This document shows, one piece after another, positions 53,243 to 63,072 of a DNA stretch of 64,000 bases (the stretch's first letter is position 1; each line of letters opens with the position of its first letter). The DNA is from Bacteroidales bacterium H3 (GTDB taxonomy: Bacteria > Bacteroidota > Bacteroidia > Bacteroidales > Muribaculaceae), in NCBI GenBank assembly GCA_001701135.1, contig DAAN01000009.1, positions 62,001 through 126,000 on the forward strand, given 5' to 3'. The position numbers and the translations under genes were made by a program. The notes under the pieces are model-generated. The model was not told where the DNA came from and made no database searches. It worked only from the letters and a program-made list of their open reading frames with translations.

Positions 53243-53267
53243 AAGAGCTTGATAAATAACGAATGTT
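53243..53267 (+). repeat. Degenerate copy of the dispersed AGAGCTTG end sequence
   Basis: AAGAGCTTGATAAATAACGAATGTT resembles the left arm of the element at 27986 (AAGAGCTTGTTTAATAATAAATGTT) at most positions. It sits between the glnN hairpin and the PurF-like gene, without a matching inverted partner close by. Confidence 0.5.
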
Positions 53268-53295
53268 TTCAAGCTGATTCCGATACCTCTGAACA

Positions 53296-55188
53296 ATGGA
53301 ACAACTCAAACACGAGTGCGGCGTGGCAATGATACGTCTGCGCAAGCCTCTCGAATATTACCGACAGAAATACGGCACTTATGCCTGGGCACTCAACAAG
53401 CTTTATCTCCTCATGGAGAAACAACACAACCGCGGGCAGGAGGGTGCCGGCGTGGGGGTAGTGAAGCTCCACAGCCAACCGGGCCACGAATATGTGTTTC
53501 GCGAGCGTGCTCTCGGCTCAGGAGCGATCACCGAGATTTTCTCCAGTATAATGCCGCAGTTCGACCGCGACGCCATCGACTCGCTACCCGCTCCTGAGGT
53601 TGAGGCATACACACCTTTTGTAGGAGAGATCTACATGGGTCATCTCCGCTATTCCACAACCGGCAAGAGCGGAATTTCATATGTGCACCCGTTTCTGCGC
53701 CGCAACAACTGGCCGTCTCGCAATCTGCTCATGTGCGGCAATTTCAACATGACCAATGTCGACGAGATTTTTCGCTCTATTGTCGGCCGCGGCCAGCATC
53801 CGAGAATCTATTCCGACACCGTGGTGCTTCTGGAACAGCTCGGTTACTACCTCGACAAGGAAAACCACAGACTCTACAGGCAGTTCCGTGATTCGCTTGA
53901 TGAACCGGAACTGAGCGTGGCCATCGAGGACAACATCGACCTCAAGCGCGTATTGTCGGCAACCGCCCCTACATGGGATGGAGGCTACGTGATATGCGGT
54001 GCCACCGGTTCGGGCGATATGTTTGCCCTGCGCGACAGTCACGGCATCCGGCCGGCCTTCTATTACATCGACGACGAGGTTGTTGTGGTTGCTTCCGAAC
54101 GGCCTGTCATCCAGACTGTAATGAACGTGCGCCGTGCGCAAGTGAACGAACTCACCCCCGGCTCGGCAATTATAGTCGCAAAAAACGGCTCAATTGAAAT
54201 CGCCGACATTTTGGGCGAAGGAGTCAACAGCCGTTGCTCGTTTGAACGCATCTACTTCTCGCGCGGCAGCGACGCCGACATTTACCGTGAACGCAAGGAG
54301 CTGGGGCGCAATGTGGTGCCTGAAATCATGAAAGCCATCGGAGGCAACCTGCGCGACACCGTGTTCTCGTTCATTCCCAACACCGCCGAAGTTGCATTCA
54401 TCGGCATGATCGAAGGTCTTGAAAATCAGCTCAACAAGTCGAAGACGCTGGAACTCATGGAGCTGCATGCTTCGGGCGCGCTCACTCCGTTCACGGCCAA
54501 GGAGGTGATGGACAGGCGTCTGCGCATAGAAAAAGTTGCGATAAAAGATATAAAACTGCGCACATTCATAGCCGAGGGCACATCACGCAACGATCTTGCC
54601 GCCCATGTCTACGACGTCACCTACGGTTGCGTAAACAACAACATCGACAACCTTGTGGTAATCGACGATTCCATAGTGCGCGGCACCACCCTGCGGCAGT
54701 CGATCATCGCCATGCTCGACCGTCTGCATCCCGCAAAGATTGTGATCGTGTCGTCGTCGCCCCAGGTGCGTTACCCCGACTATTACGGTATCGATATGTC
54801 GCGGATGGGCGAGTTCGCCGCTTTCCGCGCCGCCGTGGCTCTGCTCAAAGAGAGGGGCATGGAGCATATTCTCAGAGAGACATACGAAAAATGCCTCGAA
54901 CAGGTAAAACTCCCGGCGGAGGAACAGGTCAATTGCGTAAAAGCCATCTATGAGCCTTTCACCGACGGCGACATATCGGCGAAAATGGCTGAAATGCTCA
55001 CACCTGCCGACACCCATGCCAAGGTAGAAATTGTCTATCAGACTCTTCCGGGTCTGCACGCCGCCGTTAAAAGCTGTCCGGGAGACTGGTATTTTTCCGG
55101 CGACTACCCCACGCCCGGAGGCACCCGGCTGGTCAATCTCGCATACATCAATTACTTTGAGGGCCGAAACGACGCCCGAGCCAAATAA
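53296..55188 (+). CDS. Amidophosphoribosyltransferase-like protein (PurF paralogue, long form)
   Basis: PurF makes phosphoribosylamine from PRPP and glutamine, the first step of purine synthesis. This 630-residue protein has an N-terminal class II glutamine amidotransferase domain, with the candidate nucleophile Cys8 in KHECGVAMIR (so seven residues must be removed to expose it), and QHNRGQEGAGVG. The C-terminal phosphoribosyltransferase domain has the PRPP motif LVVIDDSIVRGTTLRQSI. It is about 130-150 residues longer than classical PurF. A separate canonical purF may exist outside the window, so the role needs care. Confidence 0.82.
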   Translation: MEQLKHECGVAMIRLRKPLEYYRQKYGTYAWALNKLYLLMEKQHNRGQEGAGVGVVKLHSQPGHEYVFRERALGSGAITEIFSSIMPQFDRDAIDSLPAPEVEAYTPFVGEIYMGHLRYSTTGKSGISYVHPFLRRNNWPSRNLLMCGNFNMTNVDEIFRSIVGRGQHPRIYSDTVVLLEQLGYYLDKENHRLYRQFRDSLDEPELSVAIEDNIDLKRVLSATAPTWDGGYVICGATGSGDMFALRDSHGIRPAFYYIDDEVVVVASERPVIQTVMNVRRAQVNELTPGSAIIVAKNGSIEIADILGEGVNSRCSFERIYFSRGSDADIYRERKELGRNVVPEIMKAIGGNLRDTVFSFIPNTAEVAFIGMIEGLENQLNKSKTLELMELHASGALTPFTAKEVMDRRLRIEKVAIKDIKLRTFIAEGTSRNDLAAHVYDVTYGCVNNNIDNLVVIDDSIVRGTTLRQSIIAMLDRLHPAKIVIVSSSPQVRYPDYYGIDMSRMGEFAAFRAAVALLKERGMEHILRETYEKCLEQVKLPAEEQVNCVKAIYEPFTDGDISAKMAEMLTPADTHAKVEIVYQTLPGLHAAVKSCPGDWYFSGDYPTPGGTRLVNLAYINYFEGRNDARAK

Positions 55189-55287
55189 TCGGGACGCAAC
55201 ACACAGGCAAATAATACCGCCGGAATAATAACCCGCCCGTTAATACGTTAATAAAGAAACCGCGTGCCCCCGCACGCCCTTATCTTC

Positions 55288-56352
55288 ATGACGTTGACCG
55301 ACCTGAGAAAGATATCTACCCGCCTGCTGTCCGGCCTTGCCCGGTGTTTTGCGGCGGCATGCGGCATTGCCGCCATCACACCCGCCCTGCATGCGCAGGA
55401 CGGCAGCACTGCCTATAACTATCTGAACATCACATCCTCGGCCCGCATCTACGGCCTGGGAGGTGTCAATATTTCAACCGTGGAGGATGAGCTCTCCACT
55501 GCCGACCAAAACCCGGGTCTTCTCGGCTACGAGATGGACAATCAGGTGTTGGTCGACTACATGCGCTATCTTGGCGACTCAAACTTCGCCGGCGTGAAAT
55601 ATGCCAGGGCCATCAACGACCGCGGCGCCTGGGCTGCCGGAATCCGCTATTTCGGCTACGGCTCCATGAAGCAGACCGATGAAACGGGGGTGATACTCGG
55701 CTCTTTCTCGCCCAAGGATGTGAACTTTTCAGGTTCTTTCTCCTACGACATCACCAATCGCCTGCGTGGCGGCATATCGCTGAAATTTCTTTACAGCGCA
55801 TACGAGCAATACAGCGCTTTCGCCGTGGCCACTGACTTGGGCATCAACTGGTATGATCCCGACACCGACTGGTCATTTTCCGCAGTAGTAGCAAATCTGG
55901 GCGGTCAGCTAAAACGATTCAACGAAAGTTACGACCGTCTCCCCATTGACCTGCGTCTCGGTGCCACCAAAGGTTTCTCCGGCGCACCGGTCCGCGTATC
56001 GGTCACTCTCTGGAACCTCACCAAGTGGAAGCTCCCCTACTACGATTCAGGCGACGGCACCGAATCAAAGCCGTTTGAGAAAAAGGAATCGTTTGCCTCC
56101 AATCTTTTCCGGCACATGGTGTTCGGCGTCGACTTCACCCCCGGCGACCGGTTTTATGTGTCGCTCGGCTACAACTACAAGACCCGCACCGACATGAGCA
56201 CCTACAAGCGTTCCATTATCAGCGGATTCTCGCTCGCAGCCGGCATGAACGTCAACCGCTTCAATTTCGGCATAGCTTTCGGCCAGCCTCACTCGGGTGC
56301 CACCACGCTTATGTTCAATCTGAATATGAATCTTCAGGACATTCTCCGATAA
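55288..56352 (+). CDS. porQ: Type IX secretion system protein PorQ
   Basis: PorQ is an outer-membrane component of the type IX system, associated with PorV/PorU-like attachment of secreted proteins. The 354-residue protein has a signal peptide ending in ALHAQD, then YNYLNITSSARIYGLGGVNISTVEDEL, the motif typical of PorQ/PorV-like barrels, and alternating beta strands to a C-terminal NLNMNLQDILR. The ATG at 55288 is preferred; a GTG at 55264 is possible. cmk follows by 15 bp and ispH after it, an order common in Bacteroidota. The amylase at 12427 is a candidate client of this system. Confidence 0.87.
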   Translation: MTLTDLRKISTRLLSGLARCFAAACGIAAITPALHAQDGSTAYNYLNITSSARIYGLGGVNISTVEDELSTADQNPGLLGYEMDNQVLVDYMRYLGDSNFAGVKYARAINDRGAWAAGIRYFGYGSMKQTDETGVILGSFSPKDVNFSGSFSYDITNRLRGGISLKFLYSAYEQYSAFAVATDLGINWYDPDTDWSFSAVVANLGGQLKRFNESYDRLPIDLRLGATKGFSGAPVRVSVTLWNLTKWKLPYYDSGDGTESKPFEKKESFASNLFRHMVFGVDFTPGDRFYVSLGYNYKTRTDMSTYKRSIISGFSLAAGMNVNRFNFGIAFGQPHSGATTLMFNLNMNLQDILR

Positions 56353-56367
56353 CATACATTCCGGGCC

Positions 56368-57081
56368 ATGAATTCATCCTCTGATCCCAAAATAATCATT
56401 GCAATCGACGGTTTCTCATCGACCGGCAAAAGCACTATCGCCAAATATCTTGCCCGCACCGTAGGCTACCGATATATCGACACCGGCGCCATGTATCGCG
56501 CAGTCACATTATGGGCCATGCGCCATAATCTTATATCGCCTGACGGTACAGTTGACTCCGAAGCACTCGCAGCCGCGCTTCCGCAGATTTCCGTAGGTTT
56601 CGCGCTGATGCCCGACGGTTCCCAGCACACCACCCTCGACGGCGAGGATGTGGAGGACAAAATCCGGGGCATGGAGGTGTCGCGCAACGTATCGCCCGTG
56701 GCTGCCATCCCCGCCGTGCGCCATTCTTTGGTAAAGATGCAGCAGGATTACGGCAAAGCTAAAGGGATTGTGATGGACGGCCGCGACATTGGCACCACCG
56801 TATTTCCTCATGCCGAACTGAAGATTTTCATGTCGGCATCAGCCGAGACCCGCGCCCGTCGCCGGCTCAAGGAACTTCAGGAAAAGGGGCAGCAGCTCAC
56901 ATTCGAAGAGGTGCTCGAGAATGTGCAGTCGCGCGACCACATCGACCAGACACGTGCCGAGAGCCCACTGCGACGCGCCGATGACGCTATCGACCTCGAC
57001 AACTCCATGATGACAATCGCCGAGCAGAATCAATGGCTTCTCGACCGCTTTAACGAAGCGGTGGCCAAAGCCCGCCAATAA
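56368..57081 (+). CDS. cmk: Cytidylate kinase
   Basis: Cmk phosphorylates CMP and dCMP to the diphosphates. The 237-residue protein has the P-loop IAIDGFSSTGKSTIAKYLA, the CMP-binding YIDTGAMYRAVTLWA, the VMDGRDIGTTVFP segment, and an Arg-rich lid (RARRRLKELQEKGQ). ispH follows by 18 bp. A variant P-loop (SSTGKST rather than SSGKST-like) is still within the family pattern. Confidence 0.96.
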   Translation: MNSSSDPKIIIAIDGFSSTGKSTIAKYLARTVGYRYIDTGAMYRAVTLWAMRHNLISPDGTVDSEALAAALPQISVGFALMPDGSQHTTLDGEDVEDKIRGMEVSRNVSPVAAIPAVRHSLVKMQQDYGKAKGIVMDGRDIGTTVFPHAELKIFMSASAETRARRRLKELQEKGQQLTFEEVLENVQSRDHIDQTRAESPLRRADDAIDLDNSMMTIAEQNQWLLDRFNEAVAKARQ

Positions 57082-57099
57082 CCGTCGCTCCCCGCTGCC

Positions 57100-58017
57100 A
57101 TGGCAAAGATTGAGATTGATTCCACTTCGGGGTTCTGTTTCGGTGTCACCACGGCCATACGCAAGGCCGAGGAAGAGATCGCACGCACAGGCTCTCTTTA
57201 CTGCCTCGGTGACATAGTGCACAACAGCGACGAGGTGGGGCGCCTCGAACGCAAAGGTCTGAGAATAATCCGTCACAGCGATCTCGACTCTCTTCACGAC
57301 GTCACCGTGCTGCTGCGCGCACATGGCGAACCTCCGACTACCTACGAGGCCGCCCGTCGGAACAATATCGAAATCATCGATGCCACCTGCCCCGTGGTGC
57401 TCAAACTCCAGCAACGCATCAAAGCCTCCTACAATGTTCCGGCTGACCGACGACCCCAGATTGTGATATACGGCAAAATCGGTCACGCCGAAGTCAATGG
57501 CCTCGTTGGTCAGACCAACGGGGAGGCCATCGTGGTTGAAGACCCTGCCGACCTCGATAAAATCGATCCGTCGCGCCCGGTGGCGCTCTACTCCCAGACC
57601 ACAAAATCGGTCGACGGATTCGCCGACATTTCAGGTCGCATCCGCGCACTCCTTGCGCCCGGAGTAGAATTCAACAGCTACGATACCATCTGTCGGCGTG
57701 TGTCGAACCGTGTCGAACGTCTTCAGGCATTCGCGCGCACTCACCGCGTGATAATCTTCGTGGCGGGTGAGAAAAGTTCCAACGGCAGGGTGCTCTTCGG
57801 CAATTGTCTTGAAGTGAATCCACGCACTCACCTGATATCCAACCCATCTCAGATACGCCCGGAATGGTTTGCCGACGAGTCGGACGAAGATATTACCGTA
57901 GGCATATGCGGCGCCACATCCACTCCACTGTGGCTTATGGAGGAAGCCCGACAGAGACTCGAACAGATGCTCAACACTTCCACCGAACCCGGGGTTACAA
58001 CAAACCTCTTGAAATGA
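57100..58017 (+). CDS. ispH: 4-hydroxy-3-methylbut-2-enyl diphosphate reductase
   Basis: IspH, an iron-sulfur enzyme, makes IPP and DMAPP, the last step of the methylerythritol phosphate route to isoprenoids. The 305-residue protein carries the three cluster cysteines in SGFCFGVTTAI (about residue 13), DATCPVVLKLQ, and GICGATSTP. The AHGEPPTTYE and GKIGHAEVNGLVGQT motifs hold conserved substrate-binding His residues. Its stop overlaps the start of a small lipoprotein gene by 4 bp (ATGA). Confidence 0.97.
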   Translation: MAKIEIDSTSGFCFGVTTAIRKAEEEIARTGSLYCLGDIVHNSDEVGRLERKGLRIIRHSDLDSLHDVTVLLRAHGEPPTTYEAARRNNIEIIDATCPVVLKLQQRIKASYNVPADRRPQIVIYGKIGHAEVNGLVGQTNGEAIVVEDPADLDKIDPSRPVALYSQTTKSVDGFADISGRIRALLAPGVEFNSYDTICRRVSNRVERLQAFARTHRVIIFVAGEKSSNGRVLFGNCLEVNPRTHLISNPSQIRPEWFADESDEDITVGICGATSTPLWLMEEARQRLEQMLNTSTEPGVTTNLLK

Positions 58018-58355
58018 AAATCATCACTATCATATTTTCGGCATTGCTGATTCTTCTTGCGTCATGCGGCAACAAAAAAGCGGAACAGACGCGGGCGGAA
58101 CTGACAGCCGCCGCTCAGACCGGACGGGAAATAGCTTTGACTCTCGCACCCTCCGATCTCCTCGACAGCATAGCCGTGGAACACACGCTTATCGAAGTGC
58201 GTGTGCGCGAGGGCGCTCTCCGGCGTGAAGGAGCCGACAATGTAGCCGATGCCTATATCGAAGCGTTCTTAGCCACCCTCGACTCCGTAAACCCCGGCCT
58301 TCACGCATTGCTTACCGACCCGCTGCCCGACACCGTCGCCATAGACCGGCCATAA
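58014..58355 (+). CDS. Small lipoprotein of unknown function, coupled to ispH
   Basis: I do not recognise a family. From the ATG at 58014 (overlapping the ispH TGA) the 113-residue protein has a lipoprotein signal (IIFSALLILLASCGNKKAE, lipid Cys18). The rest is acidic, mostly helical by eye, and repeats short motifs such as REGALRREGADNVADAYIEAFLATLDS. The 4-bp overlap implies translational coupling with ispH, but no functional link is known to me. Confidence 0.75.
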   Translation: MKIITIIFSALLILLASCGNKKAEQTRAELTAAAQTGREIALTLAPSDLLDSIAVEHTLIEVRVREGALRREGADNVADAYIEAFLATLDSVNPGLHALLTDPLPDTVAIDRP

Positions 58356-58381
58356 GCTTCTATTCAACCATTCATCCGATT

Positions 58382-59524
58382 ATGTACTCCAACGACAAAC
58401 ACTACGACTATCTGATTGTAGGATCCGGCCTTTTCGGCGCTACTTTCGCATATATGGCCCACCGACAAGGCAAGAACTGTCTGGTAATCGACAAGCGGCC
58501 GCACACCGGCGGCAACATTCATTGCCGCAAAGTCGAAGGAATCAACGTACATGAATATGGCGCACACATTTTTCACACTTCCGACCGCAAGGTGTGGGAA
58601 TTCGTAAACTCTCTGGTACCTTTCAACCGCTACACCAACTCTCCGGTGGCAAAGGCGCCCGACGGTCGACTCTACAACCTCCCCTTCAACATGAACACTT
58701 TCTACGCAATGTGGGGAGTGGAAACACCGGCGCAGGCGCAGGCCAGACTCGACGAACAGCGCCGCGAAGCCATTGCCGTAATGGAGGCTGAGGGGGTAAC
58801 CGAGCCGCGCAACCTCGAAGAACAGGCTCTGCGCCTTGTCGGACGCGATATTTACGAGCAGCTGATCAAAGGTTACACCGAAAAGCAGTGGGGACGTCGC
58901 TGCACCCAATTGCCGGCATTCATAATACGGCGTCTGCCTCTGCGAATGACATTCGACAACAACTATTTCAACGATGCATACCAGGGCATACCTGTCGGCG
59001 GCTACAACCAACTCACCGACCGTCTGCTCGAAGGTGTCGACGTGCTCACTTCAACTGACTTTTTCGACCGACGCGAACATTGGGAACAGACAGCCGATCG
59101 CATCGTGTTCACCGGCAAAATCGATGAATATTTCGGCTATCGGTTCGGCCACCTGCAATACCGCTCCGTGCGGTTCGAGACCGAAACACTCGCCGAAGCC
59201 AACCATCAGGGCAACGCAGTGGTCAACTACACATCGGCCGATGTGCCTTTCACCCGTATTATCGAGCACAAGCACTTCGAGACATTCGGGCAAGAGGTCT
59301 ATGACAACCCCGTGACCGTTGTCTCACGCGAATATTCAGCCGAATGGCAACCCGGCATGGAACCCTTCTATCCCGTAAACGACGAGCGCAACAACGCCCT
59401 TTACCTCCGTTACCGCGAGCTTGCCGACGCCGAGACCAACGTGATATTCGGCGGTCGCCTTGCCGAATACAAATACTACGACATGGCCCCAGTCATCGCC
59501 CGCGCCCTCTCCCTCTTCGACTGA
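58382..59524 (+). CDS. glf: UDP-galactopyranose mutase
   Basis: Glf interconverts UDP-galactopyranose and UDP-galactofuranose, supplying Galf for O-antigen, capsule or exopolysaccharide. The 380-residue flavoprotein has the FAD-binding YLIVGSGLFGATFAYMAHRQGKNCLVIDKRPHTGGNIH, EYGAHIFHTSDRKVWEF, and the catalytic-site region ITEKQW-like GYTEKQWGRRCTQLPAFIIRRLPLRMTFDNNYFND. It stands alone here, without adjacent glycosyltransferases, so its glycan is not identified. The terminator at 59600 follows. Confidence 0.96.
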   Translation: MYSNDKHYDYLIVGSGLFGATFAYMAHRQGKNCLVIDKRPHTGGNIHCRKVEGINVHEYGAHIFHTSDRKVWEFVNSLVPFNRYTNSPVAKAPDGRLYNLPFNMNTFYAMWGVETPAQAQARLDEQRREAIAVMEAEGVTEPRNLEEQALRLVGRDIYEQLIKGYTEKQWGRRCTQLPAFIIRRLPLRMTFDNNYFNDAYQGIPVGGYNQLTDRLLEGVDVLTSTDFFDRREHWEQTADRIVFTGKIDEYFGYRFGHLQYRSVRFETETLAEANHQGNAVVNYTSADVPFTRIIEHKHFETFGQEVYDNPVTVVSREYSAEWQPGMEPFYPVNDERNNALYLRYRELADAETNVIFGGRLAEYKYYDMAPVIARALSLFD

Positions 59525-59599
59525 CCTAACGGTATCTTAGAGCCTAATCGATATTAGGTATGGTTGATATTGGTCATATCACACATTCTAAAAATAAAG

Positions 59600-59648
59600 A
59601 CCGTCAGCGGAAGCTCGTTAAAGCTTGTCGCTGACGGTAAATTTTATT
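59600..59648. terminator. Bidirectional terminator between glf and the M13 peptidase gene
   Basis: A 10-bp stem (ACCGTCAGCG 59600-59609 with CGCTGACGGT 59629-59638) extends inward with AAGCT/AGCTT. AAATTTTATT follows on the plus strand and an A-rich run precedes it, giving T residues on the minus strand. The flanking genes converge. Confidence 0.85.
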
Positions 59649-59717
59649 CGGGCGCCTCAAAAGCAGTTTAAATTCTTTTGCTTCAAAAGCACCTTATAGA
59701 AGCCGGTATATAGAGGG

Positions 59718-61757
59718 TTACCAGATGACAACCTGCTCCTCGGGGGAGAGATAGAGCTTGTCGCCGGGCTTGATGCCGAAAGCTTTCAGGAAAGGCGCGA
59801 TATTGCGAAGGGTGACGTTCACGCGGTTCTCGGCCAACGAATGAACGTCGCCGATGGTGAGGTTGCGTTTCTCTGCATCGCGGATGTTGTTGGCCCAGAT
59901 GTAGGCATAGTTGAGATAGAATGCCTGCTCGGGAGTAAAGCCGTCGATTTTGGCCGAATCAGCTTCGATGTCTACACCTTTAGCTTTCTGAGAGTCGAGG
60001 AATGCTGTGTGCGACACTCGCAGACCTCCCTGGTCGCCGATGTTTTCGCCGAGAGTGTAGGACCCGTTGGCCATCAGACCGGGCAGAATTTCAATTTTAT
60101 CGAACTGAGCTGCCAGACCTTTAGTGAGCTTGTCAAATGCTGCCTTGTCCTCGGGTGTCCACCAGTTGGTCATATTGCCTTCGGCGTCGAACTGCGAACC
60201 CTGGTCATCGAAACCGTGGCTCATCTCGTGGCCGATCACCACACCGATACCGCCATAGTTCTCGGCGTCGGATGCCTCGGGGTTGAAGAAAGGCGGCTGC
60301 AGAATGGCGGCGGGGAACACGATTTCATTAGCCATGGGGTTATAGTAGGCGTTGACAGTCTGGGGAGTCATACCCCATTCCGATTTGTCAACGGGTTTGC
60401 CCCATTTCTTAAGCTGCTCCTTCTGATGCCACATGCGGGCATTGTGGGCATTGCGATAATAAGGCAGAGCCTCGTCGATTTCCATTTCTGAATAATCTTT
60501 CCACTTGTCGGGATAACCGATCTTCACGGTGAAAGCCATCAGTTTTTCCAAAGCTTTCACCTTGGTGTCGTCGCTCATCCAGGGAAGATTGATGATGTGC
60601 TTGCCGAGGGCATGTTTGAGATTGCCCACCAGGTTCAGCATCTGCTCCTTGGAACTCTCGGGGAAGAATTTCTCTACATAGAGCTGGCCGATGGCCTCGC
60701 CCATATAGCCGTCGGCTGTGCCGAGGGCGCGTTTCCAGCGGGGACGCATCTCTTTGACGCCGCTGAGCACTTTCGAGAACTCAAACGAAGTGTCGGAGAA
60801 CTTATCGCTAAGGAAAGGAGCTGCCTGAGCCACATATTTCCAGAGATAATAATCTTTCTTCTCGCGGTCGGAAAGCGAGGCAATGAGATTATCAGCCTGT
60901 TTGACAGTGTTGGGATTGGTCACAATCACCATTTCGGGAGTGGCGATCTCCATTGTGGCGGGGAAGAATGTATCCCAGTCGATATGGGGATACTGCTCCT
61001 TGAGTTGTGCCAGAGTGCGGGGATTGTACATTGCGGGGATGTTGCGGCTCTCCTCGCGGGTCCATGTTGAATCGGCGATGGCAGTCTCGATTTTCATCAC
61101 ATTCTTCATGATGCGGTTTGCATCCTTTTTGGAGAAACCGGCATTCATCATCTGACCGGTGATAAGCTTCTTGTAGGCCTCGCGGATGCGGGTGTTTTCC
61201 TTGTCGTTGAGCAGATAATAGTCGCGGTCGCCCATGCCGAGGCTTCCGCCGCTCACATACATCGCATACTCCTTCGAGTTGGCGAGGTTTTCCATGGGGC
61301 CTGCGCCGAAGAAAGGAGAAGAGTAATTGGCGTGAAGCCACATGAAGAGGTCATCCATCTCTTCGGGCTTGGCGTTCTCGATCTTTTTAAGATCGTCGAG
61401 AATGGGAGCCACACCTTCGTTGTTGCGGCGCACCGAGTCCATGCCCTGCGAATAGAGAGTCCAGACCTTATAGGCGTTGGTGCCTTTGGCAGGATTGCCG
61501 TCACCGAGATTGGTGACGATATCCTTCACATTTTTCTCAGCCTCGTCGTTGAGAACATTGAACATGCCATAGCGGGCATATTCGTCGGTGAGGGGGTGGG
61601 CTTTCATCCAGCCGTTATTGACATGGCGGTAAAAGTCCTCGCCCGGGGCAATGGAATTGTCGATGGAATTCCTATCGACGCTTCCGAGATGTTCAACGGC
61701 AACGGCAGAGGCGCTCGCTGTGAGCAGCATGCCGAGTGCAAGTGTCATCTTTTTCAT
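59718..61757 (-). CDS. M13 family zinc metallopeptidase (PepO/neprilysin-like)
   Basis: M13 peptidases cleave oligopeptides outside the cytoplasm. The 679-residue protein starts with a signal peptide (LALGMLLTASASAVA-VEH). The C-terminal catalytic domain has the zinc motif IGHEMSHGFDDQGSQFD (HExxH form), the NAYYNPMANEIVFPAAILQPPFF substrate region, and the third zinc ligand in ENIGDQGGLRVS. A C-terminal VVIW ends the protein, where neprilysins usually have Cys-x-x-Trp. It has no Cys lipid anchor and is probably periplasmic or secreted. ychF lies 55 bp upstream in the same direction. Confidence 0.95.
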   Translation of the reverse strand: MKKMTLALGMLLTASASAVAVEHLGSVDRNSIDNSIAPGEDFYRHVNNGWMKAHPLTDEYARYGMFNVLNDEAEKNVKDIVTNLGDGNPAKGTNAYKVWTLYSQGMDSVRRNNEGVAPILDDLKKIENAKPEEMDDLFMWLHANYSSPFFGAGPMENLANSKEYAMYVSGGSLGMGDRDYYLLNDKENTRIREAYKKLITGQMMNAGFSKKDANRIMKNVMKIETAIADSTWTREESRNIPAMYNPRTLAQLKEQYPHIDWDTFFPATMEIATPEMVIVTNPNTVKQADNLIASLSDREKKDYYLWKYVAQAAPFLSDKFSDTSFEFSKVLSGVKEMRPRWKRALGTADGYMGEAIGQLYVEKFFPESSKEQMLNLVGNLKHALGKHIINLPWMSDDTKVKALEKLMAFTVKIGYPDKWKDYSEMEIDEALPYYRNAHNARMWHQKEQLKKWGKPVDKSEWGMTPQTVNAYYNPMANEIVFPAAILQPPFFNPEASDAENYGGIGVVIGHEMSHGFDDQGSQFDAEGNMTNWWTPEDKAAFDKLTKGLAAQFDKIEILPGLMANGSYTLGENIGDQGGLRVSHTAFLDSQKAKGVDIEADSAKIDGFTPEQAFYLNYAYIWANNIRDAEKRNLTIGDVHSLAENRVNVTLRNIAPFLKAFGIKPGDKLYLSPEEQVVIW

Positions 61758-61812
61758 TATTGATGTAATTAGATATATTATATGTCGTTTGCGGCAATCT
61801 GATTAACAGGGA

Positions 61813-62916
61813 TCAGTTGTTGAACAGGAAGTGCATGATATCGCCATCCTGCACAACGTACTCCTTGCCTTCGACTCCCATCTTTCCGGCATCGCGCACG
61901 GCGCTTTCGCCGCCGAAAGTCACAAAGTCGTCATACTTGATTACCTGAGCGCGGATGAAGCCCTTCTCGAAGTCGGTGTGAATGACGCCGGCACATTTTG
62001 GCGCTTTCCATCCGTCGACAAAAGTCCATGCACGAACTTCATCGGCGCCGGCGGTGAAGAAAGTCTTAAGATTGAGCAGCGCGTAAGCGGCGCGAATCAG
62101 TCGCGACACGCCCGATTCTTCCAACCCGATTTCCTGAAGAAACTCCTGACGCTCCTCATAGGTGTCGAGTTCGGCAATCTCGCTTTCGGTCTGGGCGGCC
62201 ACAATCATCAGGCCGGCGCCCTCCTCTTTTATGGCTTCGCGCACGGCGTCGACATATTTGTTGCCGCTCACAGCCGAGGCGTCGTCCACATTGCAGACAT
62301 AGAGCACCGGTTTGTCGGTGAGCAGAAACAGTTCCCGGGCAAATTTCTTTTCATCGGGAGTTTCCAGCTCGACCGAACGGGCGGGTTTCCCACGGTCGAG
62401 TGCATCCTTGAATTTACACAGCACCTCATATTGCATCTTCGCCACCTTGTCGCCACCGGTCTGGGCCTGCTTCTGAGTGCGGGCAATGCGACCCTCGATG
62501 GTTTCGAGATCCTTGAGCTGAAGCTCATAATCTATGATTTCCTTGTCGCGGACAGGGTCGACGGTGCCGTCGACATGGGTGATGTTCTCGTTGTCGAAGC
62601 AACGGAGCACATGCAGTATGGCATCGGTCTCGCGGATGTTGGCGAGGAATTTGTTGCCGAGGCCCTCGCCGCGACTGGCACCTTTCACCAGACCGGCTAT
62701 ATCCACGATTTCAACAGTGGCGGGAACGATTGACTTGGGATTGCACATCTCCACGAGCTTGTTCAGACGCTCGTCGGGCACCGTGATTACGCCCACATTG
62801 GGTTCGATTGTGCAGAAAGGGAAATTGGCCGACTGGGCCTTAGCAGTTGACAGGCAGTTAAAGAGGGTGGACTTACCCACATTGGGCAGCCCCACTATTC
62901 CGCATTGCAGTGACAT
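61813..62916 (-). CDS. ychF: Redox-regulated ribosome-binding ATPase YchF
   Basis: YchF (Ola1/Obg family) binds ribosomes and prefers ATP over GTP. The 367-residue protein has G1 [16 protein letters not shown]3 [20 protein letters not shown], a coiled-coil insertion, and the TGS-like C-terminal domain ([30 protein letters not shown]). The G4 position reads NVDD, not the GTPase NKxD, consistent with ATP use. It is divergent from the lipoprotein gene at 63073; the M13 peptidase gene follows. Confidence 0.97.
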   Translation of the reverse strand: MSLQCGIVGLPNVGKSTLFNCLSTAKAQSANFPFCTIEPNVGVITVPDERLNKLVEMCNPKSIVPATVEIVDIAGLVKGASRGEGLGNKFLANIRETDAILHVLRCFDNENITHVDGTVDPVRDKEIIDYELQLKDLETIEGRIARTQKQAQTGGDKVAKMQYEVLCKFKDALDRGKPARSVELETPDEKKFARELFLLTDKPVLYVCNVDDASAVSGNKYVDAVREAIKEEGAGLMIVAAQTESEIAELDTYEERQEFLQEIGLEESGVSRLIRAAYALLNLKTFFTAGADEVRAWTFVDGWKAPKCAGVIHTDFEKGFIRAQVIKYDDFVTFGGESAVRDAGKMGVEGKEYVVQDGDIMHFLFNN

Positions 62917-63072
62917 GATCTGATATGGTAAATTTCATTGAACGAAGCCTGACAAAAACAGCGGGCCCCATTTCTGCGCAAAGTTACGAAAAAAAATCAA
63001 GGTGTTAAAACAAAAACACCCGCTTCAGTTGTTTTAAGAATATATAAAAGACAAGAACTAATTTTAAAAAAT

